Source: Gemmatimonadota bacterium
Lineage (GTDB): Bacteria > Latescibacterota > UBA2968 > UBA8231
Reading direction: 5' to 3'
NCBI GenBank assembly: GCA_009845645.1
Contig: VXZF01000368.1
Coordinates: 1-7,129 of the forward strand
DNA length: 7,129 nt
The notes under the pieces are model-generated. The model was given only the letters and a program-made list of their open reading frames with translations, was not told the DNA's origin and did no database searches. The translations under genes were made by a program, and so were the position numbers. Below, piece by piece: positions 1 through 6,614 of the stretch (position 1 is the stretch's first letter; each line of letters opens with the position of its first letter).

Positions 1-806
1 CGCTTTTCTCCGGTATATACATTGAATCCCCGCCCGCGCAAAAATCCCAACAGCGTCATCCCCGATTCCCTCGCCAGATCCACCGCCAAGCTCGATGGCG
101 CCGATACAGCGGCGACCACCGCAATCCCCGCCATCCGCGCCTTCTGGACGATCTCAAAGCTGGTGCGCCCGCTGACCATCAGCACGCTCTTCGCTGGCAC
201 TGGCTCGTTGCGCAGCGCGTAGTGGCCTATGATCTTGTCCACTGCGTTGTGCCGGCCCACGTCCTCGCGCAGGACGAGCAGATCGCCCTCCTGATCAAAC
301 AGCGCCGCCGCGTGCAGCGAGCCGGTTTGCTCAAATACATCCTGTGCTTGGCGCATACGTTCGCTAAGGTCGTAGAGCATGGCCAGCGGCACAGTAAAAT
401 CTCCCGTCAGCGCGGGAGCCTCGCAGGTGATAGCCTCAATGCTGGCCTTGCCGCAGACCCCGCAACTCGATGAGGCGTAGAAGTTGCGCTGAAGACGCTG
501 CCGATCAAACTCCACACCAGCGGCCAGCTTGACCTCGACGATATTCTCCTCGTTGGGCGGCTCCGCAGCCGTGCAGTACGAGATCGCGCCCAGCTCCTGC
601 GGCGATTTGATCAGACCCTCGGTACACAAGAAGCCGGCCGCCAGCTCGAAGTCGTGGCGCGGGGTGCGCATAACTACCGCGATCGGCGTCTCCTCTACGC
701 GGATCTCCAGCGGCTCCTCGACCGTTACTTGGTCGTCTTCGGCCGCTTTGTCCGCCTCGCGGAAGCGCCAGATCGGCCGCTGCGTCACCCGCTGCTGCCG
801 CTCCAT
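1..806 (-). CDS. fdhD: FdhD, formate dehydrogenase accessory sulfurtransferase (3' end beyond the window)
   Basis: The 268 complete codons visible read as FdhD. In this family the protein takes sulfur from a cysteine desulfurase (IscS in E. coli) and passes it to the molybdenum bis-pyranopterin cofactor, which formate dehydrogenase needs to be active; it acts in the cytoplasm. Visible hallmarks are the sulfur-carrying CxxC in SSCGVCGK (Cys115 and Cys118), the conserved REDVGRHNAVDK block near residues 170-185, and SGRTSFEIVQKA further on, which belongs to the cofactor-binding half. The reading frame reaches the left edge at FNVYTGEK without a stop. E. coli FdhD is about 277 residues, so only a few codons should be missing. 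The ATG at 806 is chosen because it overlaps the sulfatase stop as TGATG, implying translational coupling; a G-rich stretch lies about 10 bases upstream. No formate dehydrogenase gene is visible, so its client enzyme lies elsewhere. The family assignment is very secure. Confidence 0.95.
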   Translation of the reverse strand, partial: MERQQRVTQRPIWRFREADKAAEDDQVTVEEPLEIRVEETPIAVVMRTPRHDFELAAGFLCTEGLIKSPQELGAISYCTAAEPPNEENIVEVKLAAGVEFDRQRLQRNFYASSSCGVCGKASIEAITCEAPALTGDFTVPLAMLYDLSERMRQAQDVFEQTGSLHAAALFDQEGDLLVLREDVGRHNAVDKIIGHYALRNEPVPAKSVLMVSGRTSFEIVQKARMAGIAVVAAVSAPSSLAVDLARESGMTLLGFLRGRGFNVYTGEK

Positions 807-2230
807 CACATCGGCCCCACGCGCCGAGGCCCCCGGTCCATCGCCAGCATCGAAGCGTCGAAGCTCTTTTGCATCAGCGCCAACTTGAGCGGCTGCGCTT
901 CCGGCTCGTCCCACATGTTTTCAAACTCACCGGGGTCTTCTTCCAAGTCGTACAGCTCGCCCAAATCGTGCCCGTGGTAGAGCACTAACTTGTAGCGCTC
1001 GTCGCGGTACATGGTGGCAAAGGTCCCATCGGGCGCGTCCAAGGCGTCGTAGTACTCGCAACGGACAAAATCGCGGTGCGGTTGCTCGCTGTCTCCGCTC
1101 AAGATCGGCACAAGCGAACGGCCAGTCATCCGCTCCGGCACCTCCAGCCCGGCTAGCTCCAGAAGCGTCGGCGCTTTGTCGGTCAACTCGACCAGATCGT
1201 CGCGCACCAAGCCTTCCTCAAAGTGTCCCGGCCAAGAAAAAATCAGCGGCACCCGCACCAAACCCTCATAGAAGCGACAACCCTTTTGGATCAGCCCGTG
1301 GTCGCCGAGCATTTCGCCGTGGTCGGACGTAAAAATCACCACGGTATTGTCGCGCTGGCCCGTGTCTTCGAGCGCGGCCAGCATCCTCCCCACTTGATCG
1401 TCGATCTGCTTGATCATCGAGCAGTACGCGGCCTGCAACACGCGCGCGTCGGCCCCAGGCGTCGGGCGATCTTTGTGCAAGGGATCGCGGATATCGAGTT
1501 GGTCGGGTCGCCGTCCCTTGGACTGGAAATCAATCGCCGCTAGTTCTTCCTGCTGCGCCAGATCGCTGTCGGCAAACAGCGGTCCGGGCATAGCCGCTGG
1601 ATCGAAACGATCGCGATAGCTCTGCGGCGGATTGAACGGTGGGTGTGGGTCGTAAATGTTGACGCTGGCCAGCCAAGGGCCGTCGCGTTTTTCGCTTATA
1701 AACTCAATAGTCTTCTCGCCGCACCACGTCGTCTGGTGGAACTCGGCGGGCAATCCGTGGGGATATTGCTTCATCAACTCACCTAAGACTTCCCCCTTTT
1801 CCCGCACCCAATCGGCATAGCCGTGCCCCTGCGGCCAGTCGTCGCGGGGCGCGTGGCTGTATTCCCAATAGCGGTACCCATCATTGACGCGCGGCTCAAT
1901 ACGCTGATAAGCGCTGGCCAAGTGCAGCTTGCCAATCAGCCCGCAGTCATACCCAGCCTCGGTCAACATCCGCGTGACCAGCGGCGGGTGGTCGGGAAAG
2001 CTATCGAGGCCATTGCCGTTAATATGCACGGCGCTGGCGTACTGGCCGGTGAGAAAACTCGCACGGCTCGGCGTGCAGATCGGGCTTTGGCAATAGGCGT
2101 GCGTAAAGGCCACGCCCTCGGCGACCAGCCGATCGACGTGCGGCGTATCAACGTGATCATAACCGAGCGCGCCGATCGTGTCGTAGCGCTGCTGATCCGT
2201 GCAGATCCAGAGAATGTTGGGAGGCGTCAT
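806..2230 (-). CDS. Type I (formylglycine-dependent) sulfatase, cytoplasmic
   Basis: A 474-residue member of the alkaline-phosphatase-like sulfatase family, which hydrolyses sulfate esters or sulfamates. The signature CTPSRASFLTG lies at residues 52-62, and Cys52 should be converted to the catalytic formylglycine by a maturation enzyme not found here. Other expected active-site elements are the metal ligand in TDQQR (Asp12), GKLHL (Lys101, His103), YDPHPPF (Asp194, His196), TSDHGEMLGDHG (Asp302, His303) and Lys316. The C-terminal subdomain, with ERYKLVLYH and a GELYDLEEDPGE-type segment, is typical of the family. The start at 2230 is preferred over an in-frame ATG at 2263: it gives the family-like N-terminus MTPPNILWICTDQQR and an ATGA overlap with the DUF362 stop. 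No signal peptide precedes the first catalytic strand, so the enzyme is probably cytoplasmic and acts on a small imported sulfate compound (inference). The TDQQR start resembles choline-sulfatase-type enzymes, but the substrate cannot be assigned. Confidence 0.93.
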   Translation of the reverse strand: MTPPNILWICTDQQRYDTIGALGYDHVDTPHVDRLVAEGVAFTHAYCQSPICTPSRASFLTGQYASAVHINGNGLDSFPDHPPLVTRMLTEAGYDCGLIGKLHLASAYQRIEPRVNDGYRYWEYSHAPRDDWPQGHGYADWVREKGEVLGELMKQYPHGLPAEFHQTTWCGEKTIEFISEKRDGPWLASVNIYDPHPPFNPPQSYRDRFDPAAMPGPLFADSDLAQQEELAAIDFQSKGRRPDQLDIRDPLHKDRPTPGADARVLQAAYCSMIKQIDDQVGRMLAALEDTGQRDNTVVIFTSDHGEMLGDHGLIQKGCRFYEGLVRVPLIFSWPGHFEEGLVRDDLVELTDKAPTLLELAGLEVPERMTGRSLVPILSGDSEQPHRDFVRCEYYDALDAPDGTFATMYRDERYKLVLYHGHDLGELYDLEEDPGEFENMWDEPEAQPLKLALMQKSFDASMLAMDRGPRRVGPM

Positions 2231-3174
2231 GGCAAAAACTGCTCCACTACCGCGCTGCGCCACTGCATCTGCTGCTCCGTCGTCTCATGCGGCTTAAACG
2301 CACACACCACCTCGGCAATGGGCACGCCCCGCACCTCGATCCGCTCCAAGTCGGCCACGCCGTAGCCCAAAGTGTCGGCGTAGTGCAAAAGGCCCAGTGC
2401 CATCGGCTCAAAGCCCATAGCCTTGGCCATGACCGCATCCACGGCAAACACATCAGCCGACGCCGCAGCCGCATCCATAGGCACCGCATCAGTTCCCCCA
2501 GGGCCATTGCCCTGCAAGCCCACCGTGCCATCGATGATCCCAATGTCTGGCTTGAGATACTGGGCCAAGCGGATCAAGTTCACGTTGAGCACCTCGGCCT
2601 CGCTAGGCAACACGCGCTCGGCATGCGAGGGATAGCCGTGCATCTTGATACGATCCTCCTTGTGCAGCGTTCCCATAATCATGTTCTTCTGCGCCAACGT
2701 AACCACGCACACGTCGTGGGTCTTGGCCACGGCCACCGAAATGGTGCAGGGACATTCGAGGACCACGCTCGGCATCCGCACAGTTGCCTCGACGCCGCCA
2801 GCCATGTGAATTGTGGTCTCTTCCCACCGCGTCTCCTGATGCAGATCGACCAAGCGAATCGGCACGGAGTATTCTTCGACTAGCGCATCATAGCCGAAGT
2901 TGGCAAACGCCTCGCCCGAATACTTCTCGTTGCCGCCTTCGGCAATGACGATCTCCTCGGGCGGCTGCGGCGTACTCAGCAGGAAGTCGATGGCACCGCG
3001 CATGGCGTCGGCATGAGTCGAAGCGAGGGGATTTTCGCTGGACAGGAAGTTCGGCTTGAGCATCACTTGCGCGGCCAGCTTCGGCTCGACATCCTCGCGC
3101 ACCAAATTTAGCGCTTGATATACGTTGGCTTGCCGCGCACCAGCGCGGGCCAAACCCACTCGGGCTGTGTCCAT
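2227..3174 (-). CDS. DUF362 domain protein
   Basis: A 315-residue protein matching the DUF362 family, whose biochemical role is not established. Family-like blocks are MLKPNF (38-43), STHADAMRGAIDFL (from 52), AVAKTHDVCVVTLAQKNMIMG (about 148-168) and DGTVGLQGNGPGGT (215-228), followed by an alanine-rich ADVFAVDAVMAKAMGF segment. Many relatives carry a C-terminal 4Fe-4S ferredoxin module. This one does not: the few cysteines, such as ECPCT near 141, form no cluster motif. There is no signal peptide or membrane segment. The ATG at 3174 is chosen because AAGGAG lies nine bases upstream and because family similarity begins immediately (ARVGLARAG). An in-frame ATG at 3231 would add 19 unremarkable residues and also has a strong AGGAGG before it, so it remains possible. 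As the first gene of the leftward operon, it overlaps the sulfatase by 4 bp. That suggests a linked but unknown function. Confidence 0.85.
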   Translation of the reverse strand: MDTARVGLARAGARQANVYQALNLVREDVEPKLAAQVMLKPNFLSSENPLASTHADAMRGAIDFLLSTPQPPEEIVIAEGGNEKYSGEAFANFGYDALVEEYSVPIRLVDLHQETRWEETTIHMAGGVEATVRMPSVVLECPCTISVAVAKTHDVCVVTLAQKNMIMGTLHKEDRIKMHGYPSHAERVLPSEAEVLNVNLIRLAQYLKPDIGIIDGTVGLQGNGPGGTDAVPMDAAAASADVFAVDAVMAKAMGFEPMALGLLHYADTLGYGVADLERIEVRGVPIAEVVCAFKPHETTEQQMQWRSAVVEQFLP

Positions 3175-3183
3175 ATCGCATGT

Positions 3184-3189
3184 CTCCTT
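3184..3189 (-). promoter_or_regulatory. Ribosome binding site of the DUF362 gene
   Basis: AAGGAG on the minus strand lies nine bases before the ATG at 3174. It supports that start over the upstream ATG at 3231. Confidence 0.7.
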
Positions 3190-3202
3190 GGTTGATAATG
3201 CC

Positions 3203-3231
3203 TTGCCCGCTCTCTGGCCCCAATGTATCAT
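3203..3231 (+). promoter_or_regulatory. Candidate promoter for the rightward helicase gene
   Basis: TTGCCC (3203-3208, four of six consensus matches) and TATCAT (3226-3231, five of six) are separated by 17 bases. They would start transcription near 3238, about 22 bases before the helicase ATG. The -10 overlaps the candidate -10 of the opposite promoter, inside an 11-bp dyad AATG-TAT-CATT (3222-3232). The sigma factor preference of this organism is unknown, so this is only a plausible site. Confidence 0.3.
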
Positions 3232-3250
3232 TTCTCATCCTCCTAATCAA
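3222..3250 (-). promoter_or_regulatory. Candidate promoter for the leftward operon
   Basis: On the minus strand, TTGATT (3245-3250) and TACATT (3222-3227) are separated by exactly 17 bases. A TG one base before the -10 resembles an extended -10. Each hexamer matches the sigma-70 consensus at four of six positions. Transcription would begin near 3215, leaving a leader of about 40 bases before the ATG at 3174 and placing the alternative ATG at 3231 outside the transcript. The same stretch contains AGGAGG, which could instead be a ribosome binding site for 3231. The match is weak and could be chance. Confidence 0.3.
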
Positions 3251-3259
3251 TCTACTCCT

Positions 3260-4615
3260 ATGCGTCTGACCTTTGAAGAAGGTACCCTACTCCTGCGCGA
3301 CTACGTCGGCCCAGACGCGCCCTCGGCCTTTGTCTGGGACGCGCGCGTTGATCACTGGCGTGCCCAAGCCCACTTCTACCGCGAAAGCGTCGAACACCTC
3401 AAACGGCACGAAGTCGCGTTCAAGAATACGGCCCCGCGTTATAATACCCTTTCCCTCCAACTGCAAACCGCGCCTGAGCCACACCCGCACCAAGCTGAAA
3501 GCATCGCCGCCTGGCAACAGCACAACTGCCGCGGCGTGGTCGTCTTACCTACGGGCACGGGCAAGTCACAAGTCGCGCTCATGGCAATGGCAGAAGTCCA
3601 GCGCAGCACCCTCGTCGTCGCGCCGACCATCGACCTGATGAACCAATGGTACGACCTGCTCACCCGCTCGTTTGCCGTCGAAGTCGGCCTGCTCGGCGGC
3701 GGCTACCACGAGCTAGCCGACCTGACCGTCGCCACCTATGACAGCGCCTATATGCAGATGGACCGCTACGGCAACCGCTTCGGCCTCATAGTATTTGACG
3801 AGGTCCACCACCTGCCCGGCGAAATGTACAGCCACGCCGCTGAAATGTGCCTAGCCCCCTACCGCCTAGGGCTGACCGCCACGCCAGAACGCGCCGACGG
3901 TCGCCACGTGCTCCTCGACACTCTCGTCGGTCCCATAGCCTACGAGCGCGGCATCCGAGCCTTGTCCGGCGAGTACTTGGCCGACTATCGCGTCGAGCGC
4001 CGCCAAGTGGATATGGTCGCCGAGGAGCGCGTCCAGTACGAGGCCGCTCGCGACGAGTACCAGGCCTTCCTCGCCGACAAGAACATCCGCCTCGGCACCA
4101 AAGATGGCTGGCGACACTTCGTCATGCTCTCGGCCAAAAGCACCAGCGGCCGGCGCGCTATGCACGCCTACCGCCGCCATCGCCAGCTCGCCCTCGGCGC
4201 GACGGCCAAGCTCCGCGTCCTCGAAGACATCCTCAAGGCCCACCCGCGCGACCGCGTGTTGATTTTTACCAACGACAACGAGACCGTCCATCAGATCTCC
4301 CGCACCTTCCTAGTCCCGGCCATTACCCACCGCACCCGTACGCGAGAGCGCAAGGCCATCCTCGAAGCCTTCAACAAGGGAGAGTACCTCGCCCTCGTCG
4401 CCTCAAAAGTGCTCAACGAGGGCGTCAACATCCCCGAAGCCAACGTCGCGGTAGTCCTCTCCGGCTCGGGGACCATCCGCGAGCACGTCCAGCGCCTCGG
4501 GCGCATCCTCCGCCGCCGCCAAGGCAAGGAAGCCGTACTCTACGAAGTGGTCTCCAAGAACACGGTCGAAGATCGCATCAGCGACCGTCGCCGCCGCCAC
4601 GAAGCCTACGAGTAA
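3260..4615 (+). CDS. xpb: XPB/SSL2-type superfamily 2 DNA helicase
   Basis: A 451-residue ATP-dependent DNA helicase/translocase resembling archaeal and bacterial XPB, which unwinds DNA in repair. Residues 1 to about 90 resemble the XPB N-terminal domain (FVWDARVDHWRAQAHFYRES, then EHLKRH). The first RecA fold has a PHPHQ element (75-78), Walker A LPTGTGKS (96-103), the XPB-like Walker B DEVHH (180-184) and motif III LTATP (205-209). A charged helical segment at about 245-300 sits where XPB has its thumb. The second RecA fold contains LIFTND (334-339), the SKVLNEGVNIPEA region (382-394) and motif VI QRLGRILRRR (411-420). The RED motif aligns as R211-A212-D213, so its Glu is replaced. The ATG at 3260 is chosen because the homologous N-terminus begins there; the upstream bases are pyrimidine-rich with no Shine-Dalgarno. 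The next gene, five bases on, encodes a Bax1-like partner, which supports the XPB assignment over a generic helicase. The family is secure; XPB orthology is likely. Confidence 0.88.
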   Translation: MRLTFEEGTLLLRDYVGPDAPSAFVWDARVDHWRAQAHFYRESVEHLKRHEVAFKNTAPRYNTLSLQLQTAPEPHPHQAESIAAWQQHNCRGVVVLPTGTGKSQVALMAMAEVQRSTLVVAPTIDLMNQWYDLLTRSFAVEVGLLGGGYHELADLTVATYDSAYMQMDRYGNRFGLIVFDEVHHLPGEMYSHAAEMCLAPYRLGLTATPERADGRHVLLDTLVGPIAYERGIRALSGEYLADYRVERRQVDMVAEERVQYEAARDEYQAFLADKNIRLGTKDGWRHFVMLSAKSTSGRRAMHAYRRHRQLALGATAKLRVLEDILKAHPRDRVLIFTNDNETVHQISRTFLVPAITHRTRTRERKAILEAFNKGEYLALVASKVLNEGVNIPEANVAVVLSGSGTIREHVQRLGRILRRRQGKEAVLYEVVSKNTVEDRISDRRRRHEAYE

Positions 4616-4620
4616 GCACC

Positions 4621-5859
4621 GTGCTGACTTCGGATCTCTTGCTGACCCGCTCGCGCGGCCCCTACATCGAACCGCGCTATGTCGATGTCGAGGGTCCAGC
4701 CCTCATCGACCTAGCCCAAGCACTCATCGACATCCACGCCGAACATCAAGGCAAAACCCGACGAGAGCTACAGCAAGCCCTCGACTTGCTCGCCGGGGAC
4801 CGCACCGATTACCGCATCCAGCGCGGCCTAGCCAAGCTACTTTGCGACCACTACTGCGAATTCCACGTCGCCAGTCCCCAGCCCCCCGAAGAATTGCGCC
4901 ACGCCGTTTTTACGCTAGCCCGCGCCCATCATCCGGTCGTCCGCGAGACCAGCCTCATCTACCCAGTCAAGCGCGAAGATCTGCTGGAACAGGTCGCCCT
5001 CAAACACCAGATCAGCAGCGAAGACGTGCTCGACGGACTATACGCCGACCTACCTGAAAATCACCAGCTTGCCACCTTTGCCGCGCCCTCGCCCAACGAG
5101 TTGCTGCTGCGCTACAACGTGGCATTGGCCCAAGCCATGCTCTACCGCTGCGAAGTCTTGCGCCTGAGCGTGTATCGCAACCTGCCGGTGCGCTATAAGC
5201 AGCTTTTCAAGTTCATCAAGTTCTACCGGCTGATCCACACCATCGAAGGCGATGTCGATGCCGGCTATGAGATCGCCCTCGACGGCCCGGTGAGCATGTT
5301 CCGTCACTCGCAGAAATACGGCCTGCAAATGGCAATTTTCCTCCCGGCCCTATTGCTGTGTACCCGCTGGTCAATGCAGGCCGACATTGTCCGCAAAGAC
5401 GGTCGCCGCCAGCACTTCGTCCTCGACGATCAGTCGGGCCTAGTCTCGCACTACCGGGACCAGACCCTGTACGACTCGCTGCTGGAAGAAACGTTTGCCG
5501 CGCGTTTCACCAAGGCCAAAACCCAATGGCAGCTAGAGAGAGAAAGCGAAGTGGTCAACCTCAAAGAGACCGTGATGATCCCGGACTTCACCTTCCGCCA
5601 TCCCGACGGCCGCATGGCGCTTTTGGAAATCATGGGCTATTGGCGGCCGGAGTATCTACGGCGCAAACTGGAAAAACTGCGCCAAGCCCAGCGCAAGGAC
5701 TTGCTCGTGGCCGTCTCGTCCAACCTCAATGTCAGCGAGGACGATTTCAAGAACGTGCCCGGCGGGGTCTTCTTTTTTCGCAACAAAGTCCAGCCCAAAG
5801 ACGTCATACATTTATTGGACCAGATCGAGCCGCCCGCTACTGGGCAAACGATCAAGTGA
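4621..5859 (+). CDS. bax1: DUF790 / Bax1-like nuclease, partner of XPB
   Basis: A 412-residue protein of the DUF790 family. Archaeal members are called Bax1 (binds archaeal XPB), a structure-dependent endonuclease that forms a complex with XPB. The start is GTG: the next in-frame Met is past residue 170, and the N-terminus MLTSDLLLTRSRGPYIEPRY looks like the family start. Visible blocks are LLLRYNVALAQAMLYR (161-176), DGPVSMFRHSQKYG (221-234) and a C-terminal nuclease-like region. In that region, an acidic helix SLLEETFAARF (around 286-296) is followed by IPDFTF (Asp322) and LLEIMGYWRPEYLRRKL (Glu336). This fits a PD-(D/E)xK-like fold in which the usual Lys after Glu is replaced by Met, and a Lys from the next helix (349 or 352) may substitute; that is inference. 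The stop-to-start distance of five bases from the helicase implies translational coupling. No strong Shine-Dalgarno is seen. The reading frame is open upstream to 3847, but that part is arginine-rich shadow of the helicase. Confidence 0.88.
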   Translation: MLTSDLLLTRSRGPYIEPRYVDVEGPALIDLAQALIDIHAEHQGKTRRELQQALDLLAGDRTDYRIQRGLAKLLCDHYCEFHVASPQPPEELRHAVFTLARAHHPVVRETSLIYPVKREDLLEQVALKHQISSEDVLDGLYADLPENHQLATFAAPSPNELLLRYNVALAQAMLYRCEVLRLSVYRNLPVRYKQLFKFIKFYRLIHTIEGDVDAGYEIALDGPVSMFRHSQKYGLQMAIFLPALLLCTRWSMQADIVRKDGRRQHFVLDDQSGLVSHYRDQTLYDSLLEETFAARFTKAKTQWQLERESEVVNLKETVMIPDFTFRHPDGRMALLEIMGYWRPEYLRRKLEKLRQAQRKDLLVAVSSNLNVSEDDFKNVPGGVFFFRNKVQPKDVIHLLDQIEPPATGQTIK

Positions 5860-5902
5860 GCATTACATTCGGAAACCCAACCATCCACGACAGCTAAACC
5901 CT

Positions 5903-5907
5903 AGGAG
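5903..5907 (+). promoter_or_regulatory. Ribosome binding site of nitrile hydratase beta
   Basis: AGGAG lies five bases before the ATG at 5913. It sits in the 53-bp gap (5860-5912) after the Bax1-like gene. I see no hairpin terminator or convincing promoter in that gap, so read-through from the upstream genes is possible. Confidence 0.75.
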
Positions 5908-5912
5908 CAACC

Positions 5913-6584
5913 ATGGACGGCATTCACGACATGGGCGGGATGCACGGATTTGGCCCCATTATACGCGAGGAAAACGAACCTCTATTTCACCATCCCTGGG
6001 AGAGCCGAGTACTTGCCATGACTGTAGCGACACCTGTACCAATCCCCGGCGGCTCCCGCAACAACATCGAAAACATGGATCCAGCCCACTACCTATCGTC
6101 CAGCTATTACGAAAAATGGCTGCACTCCCGCATCAAAGGGCTGATTGACACCGGCGTGCTAACCGAAGAAGAGTTAGAGACGCGGATGGCGCTTCTCCGG
6201 GATCATCCCAATGCCAAAACCCCGGTGCATCCCGACCCCGTTGCCGTCCGCGCGGAACTCAAGCGCTCGCGTCCTGCGGCTCCACCCTCACAGAAAATGG
6301 ATATCCAACCGCAATTTTCCCACGGCGACCGCGTGCGAGCGCGCAATATTCATCCCACAGGCCACACTCGGCTTCCCCGCTACGCGCGGGGCAAACACGG
6401 CACAGTCACTAATTTCTACGGCATCTACAATCTCCAAGACGCCGAACTGCCCGCAGGGTGTGCAACTCGCCAACAACCCTTATACGCCGTGCGCTTTGAC
6501 GCTGAGGAACTGTGGGGTAGCGCCGCGGAAACAAAAAGTGCCGTCTATCTAGATATGTGGGAAAGCTACCTAGAACCGGCGTAA
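5913..6584 (+). CDS. nthB: Nitrile hydratase subunit beta
   Basis: A 223-residue beta subunit of nitrile hydratase, the cytoplasmic metalloenzyme that hydrates nitriles to amides. The beta chain packs against alpha and supplies conserved arginines that hydrogen-bond the oxidised cysteine ligands. The N-terminus MDGIHDMGGMHGFGP is the family hallmark, followed by FHHPWESRVLAMT (25-37) and the helical SSYYEKWLHSRI (63-74). The C-terminal SH3-like barrel starts near HGDRVRARNIHPTGHTRLPR (138-157) and includes YAVRFDAEELWG (191-202) and the terminal MWESYLEPA. Length is normal for the family. The start is fixed by the hallmark N-terminus and a good AGGAG. The alpha gene follows 30 bases later. 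The beta-then-alpha order is seen in cobalt-type operons such as those of Rhodococcus rhodochrous J1. Thiocyanate hydrolase subunits are related, but the contiguous full-length beta chain favours nitrile hydratase. Confidence 0.95.
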   Translation: MDGIHDMGGMHGFGPIIREENEPLFHHPWESRVLAMTVATPVPIPGGSRNNIENMDPAHYLSSSYYEKWLHSRIKGLIDTGVLTEEELETRMALLRDHPNAKTPVHPDPVAVRAELKRSRPAAPPSQKMDIQPQFSHGDRVRARNIHPTGHTRLPRYARGKHGTVTNFYGIYNLQDAELPAGCATRQQPLYAVRFDAEELWGSAAETKSAVYLDMWESYLEPA

Positions 6585-6601
6585 CCAATCCCCAATCGCA
6601 A

Positions 6602-6606
6602 AAGGA
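6602..6606 (+). promoter_or_regulatory. Ribosome binding site of nitrile hydratase alpha
   Basis: AAGGA lies eight bases before the ATG at 6615, within the 30-bp gap after the beta subunit stop. Confidence 0.65.
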
Positions 6607-6614
6607 TCCTTGTT

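Noticed and set aside
2231..2263. Upstream ATG at 2263 for the sulfatase, adding 11 residues
   Set aside because: The added residues are not family-like, while the ATG at 2230 overlaps the previous stop as ATGA and begins at the conserved first strand.
1823..2365. 180-residue plus-strand open frame
   Set aside because: It lies antisense to the sulfatase and DUF362 genes, has no recognisable motif and reads as a shadow.
3125..3259. Extension of the helicase frame upstream to an ATG at 3125
   Set aside because: It would run into the DUF362 gene on the opposite strand, and the 45 extra residues are non-conserved in appearance. The XPB-like N-terminus begins at 3260.
3866..4291. 141-residue minus-strand open frame
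   Set aside because: It is antisense to the helicase, where every sense motif is intact, and has no ribosome site or family features.
3847..4620. Open frame continuous with the DUF790 gene that would add 258 residues to its N-terminus
   Set aside because: It overlaps the well-supported helicase in another frame and is an arginine/proline-rich shadow of GC-rich DNA. The DUF790 family start matches the GTG at 4621.
6375..6391. GC-rich hairpin CCCCGC-TACGC-GCGGGG, possible terminator
   Set aside because: It lies inside the nitrile hydratase beta gene, encodes the conserved LPRYARGK segment and is not followed by a T-run.
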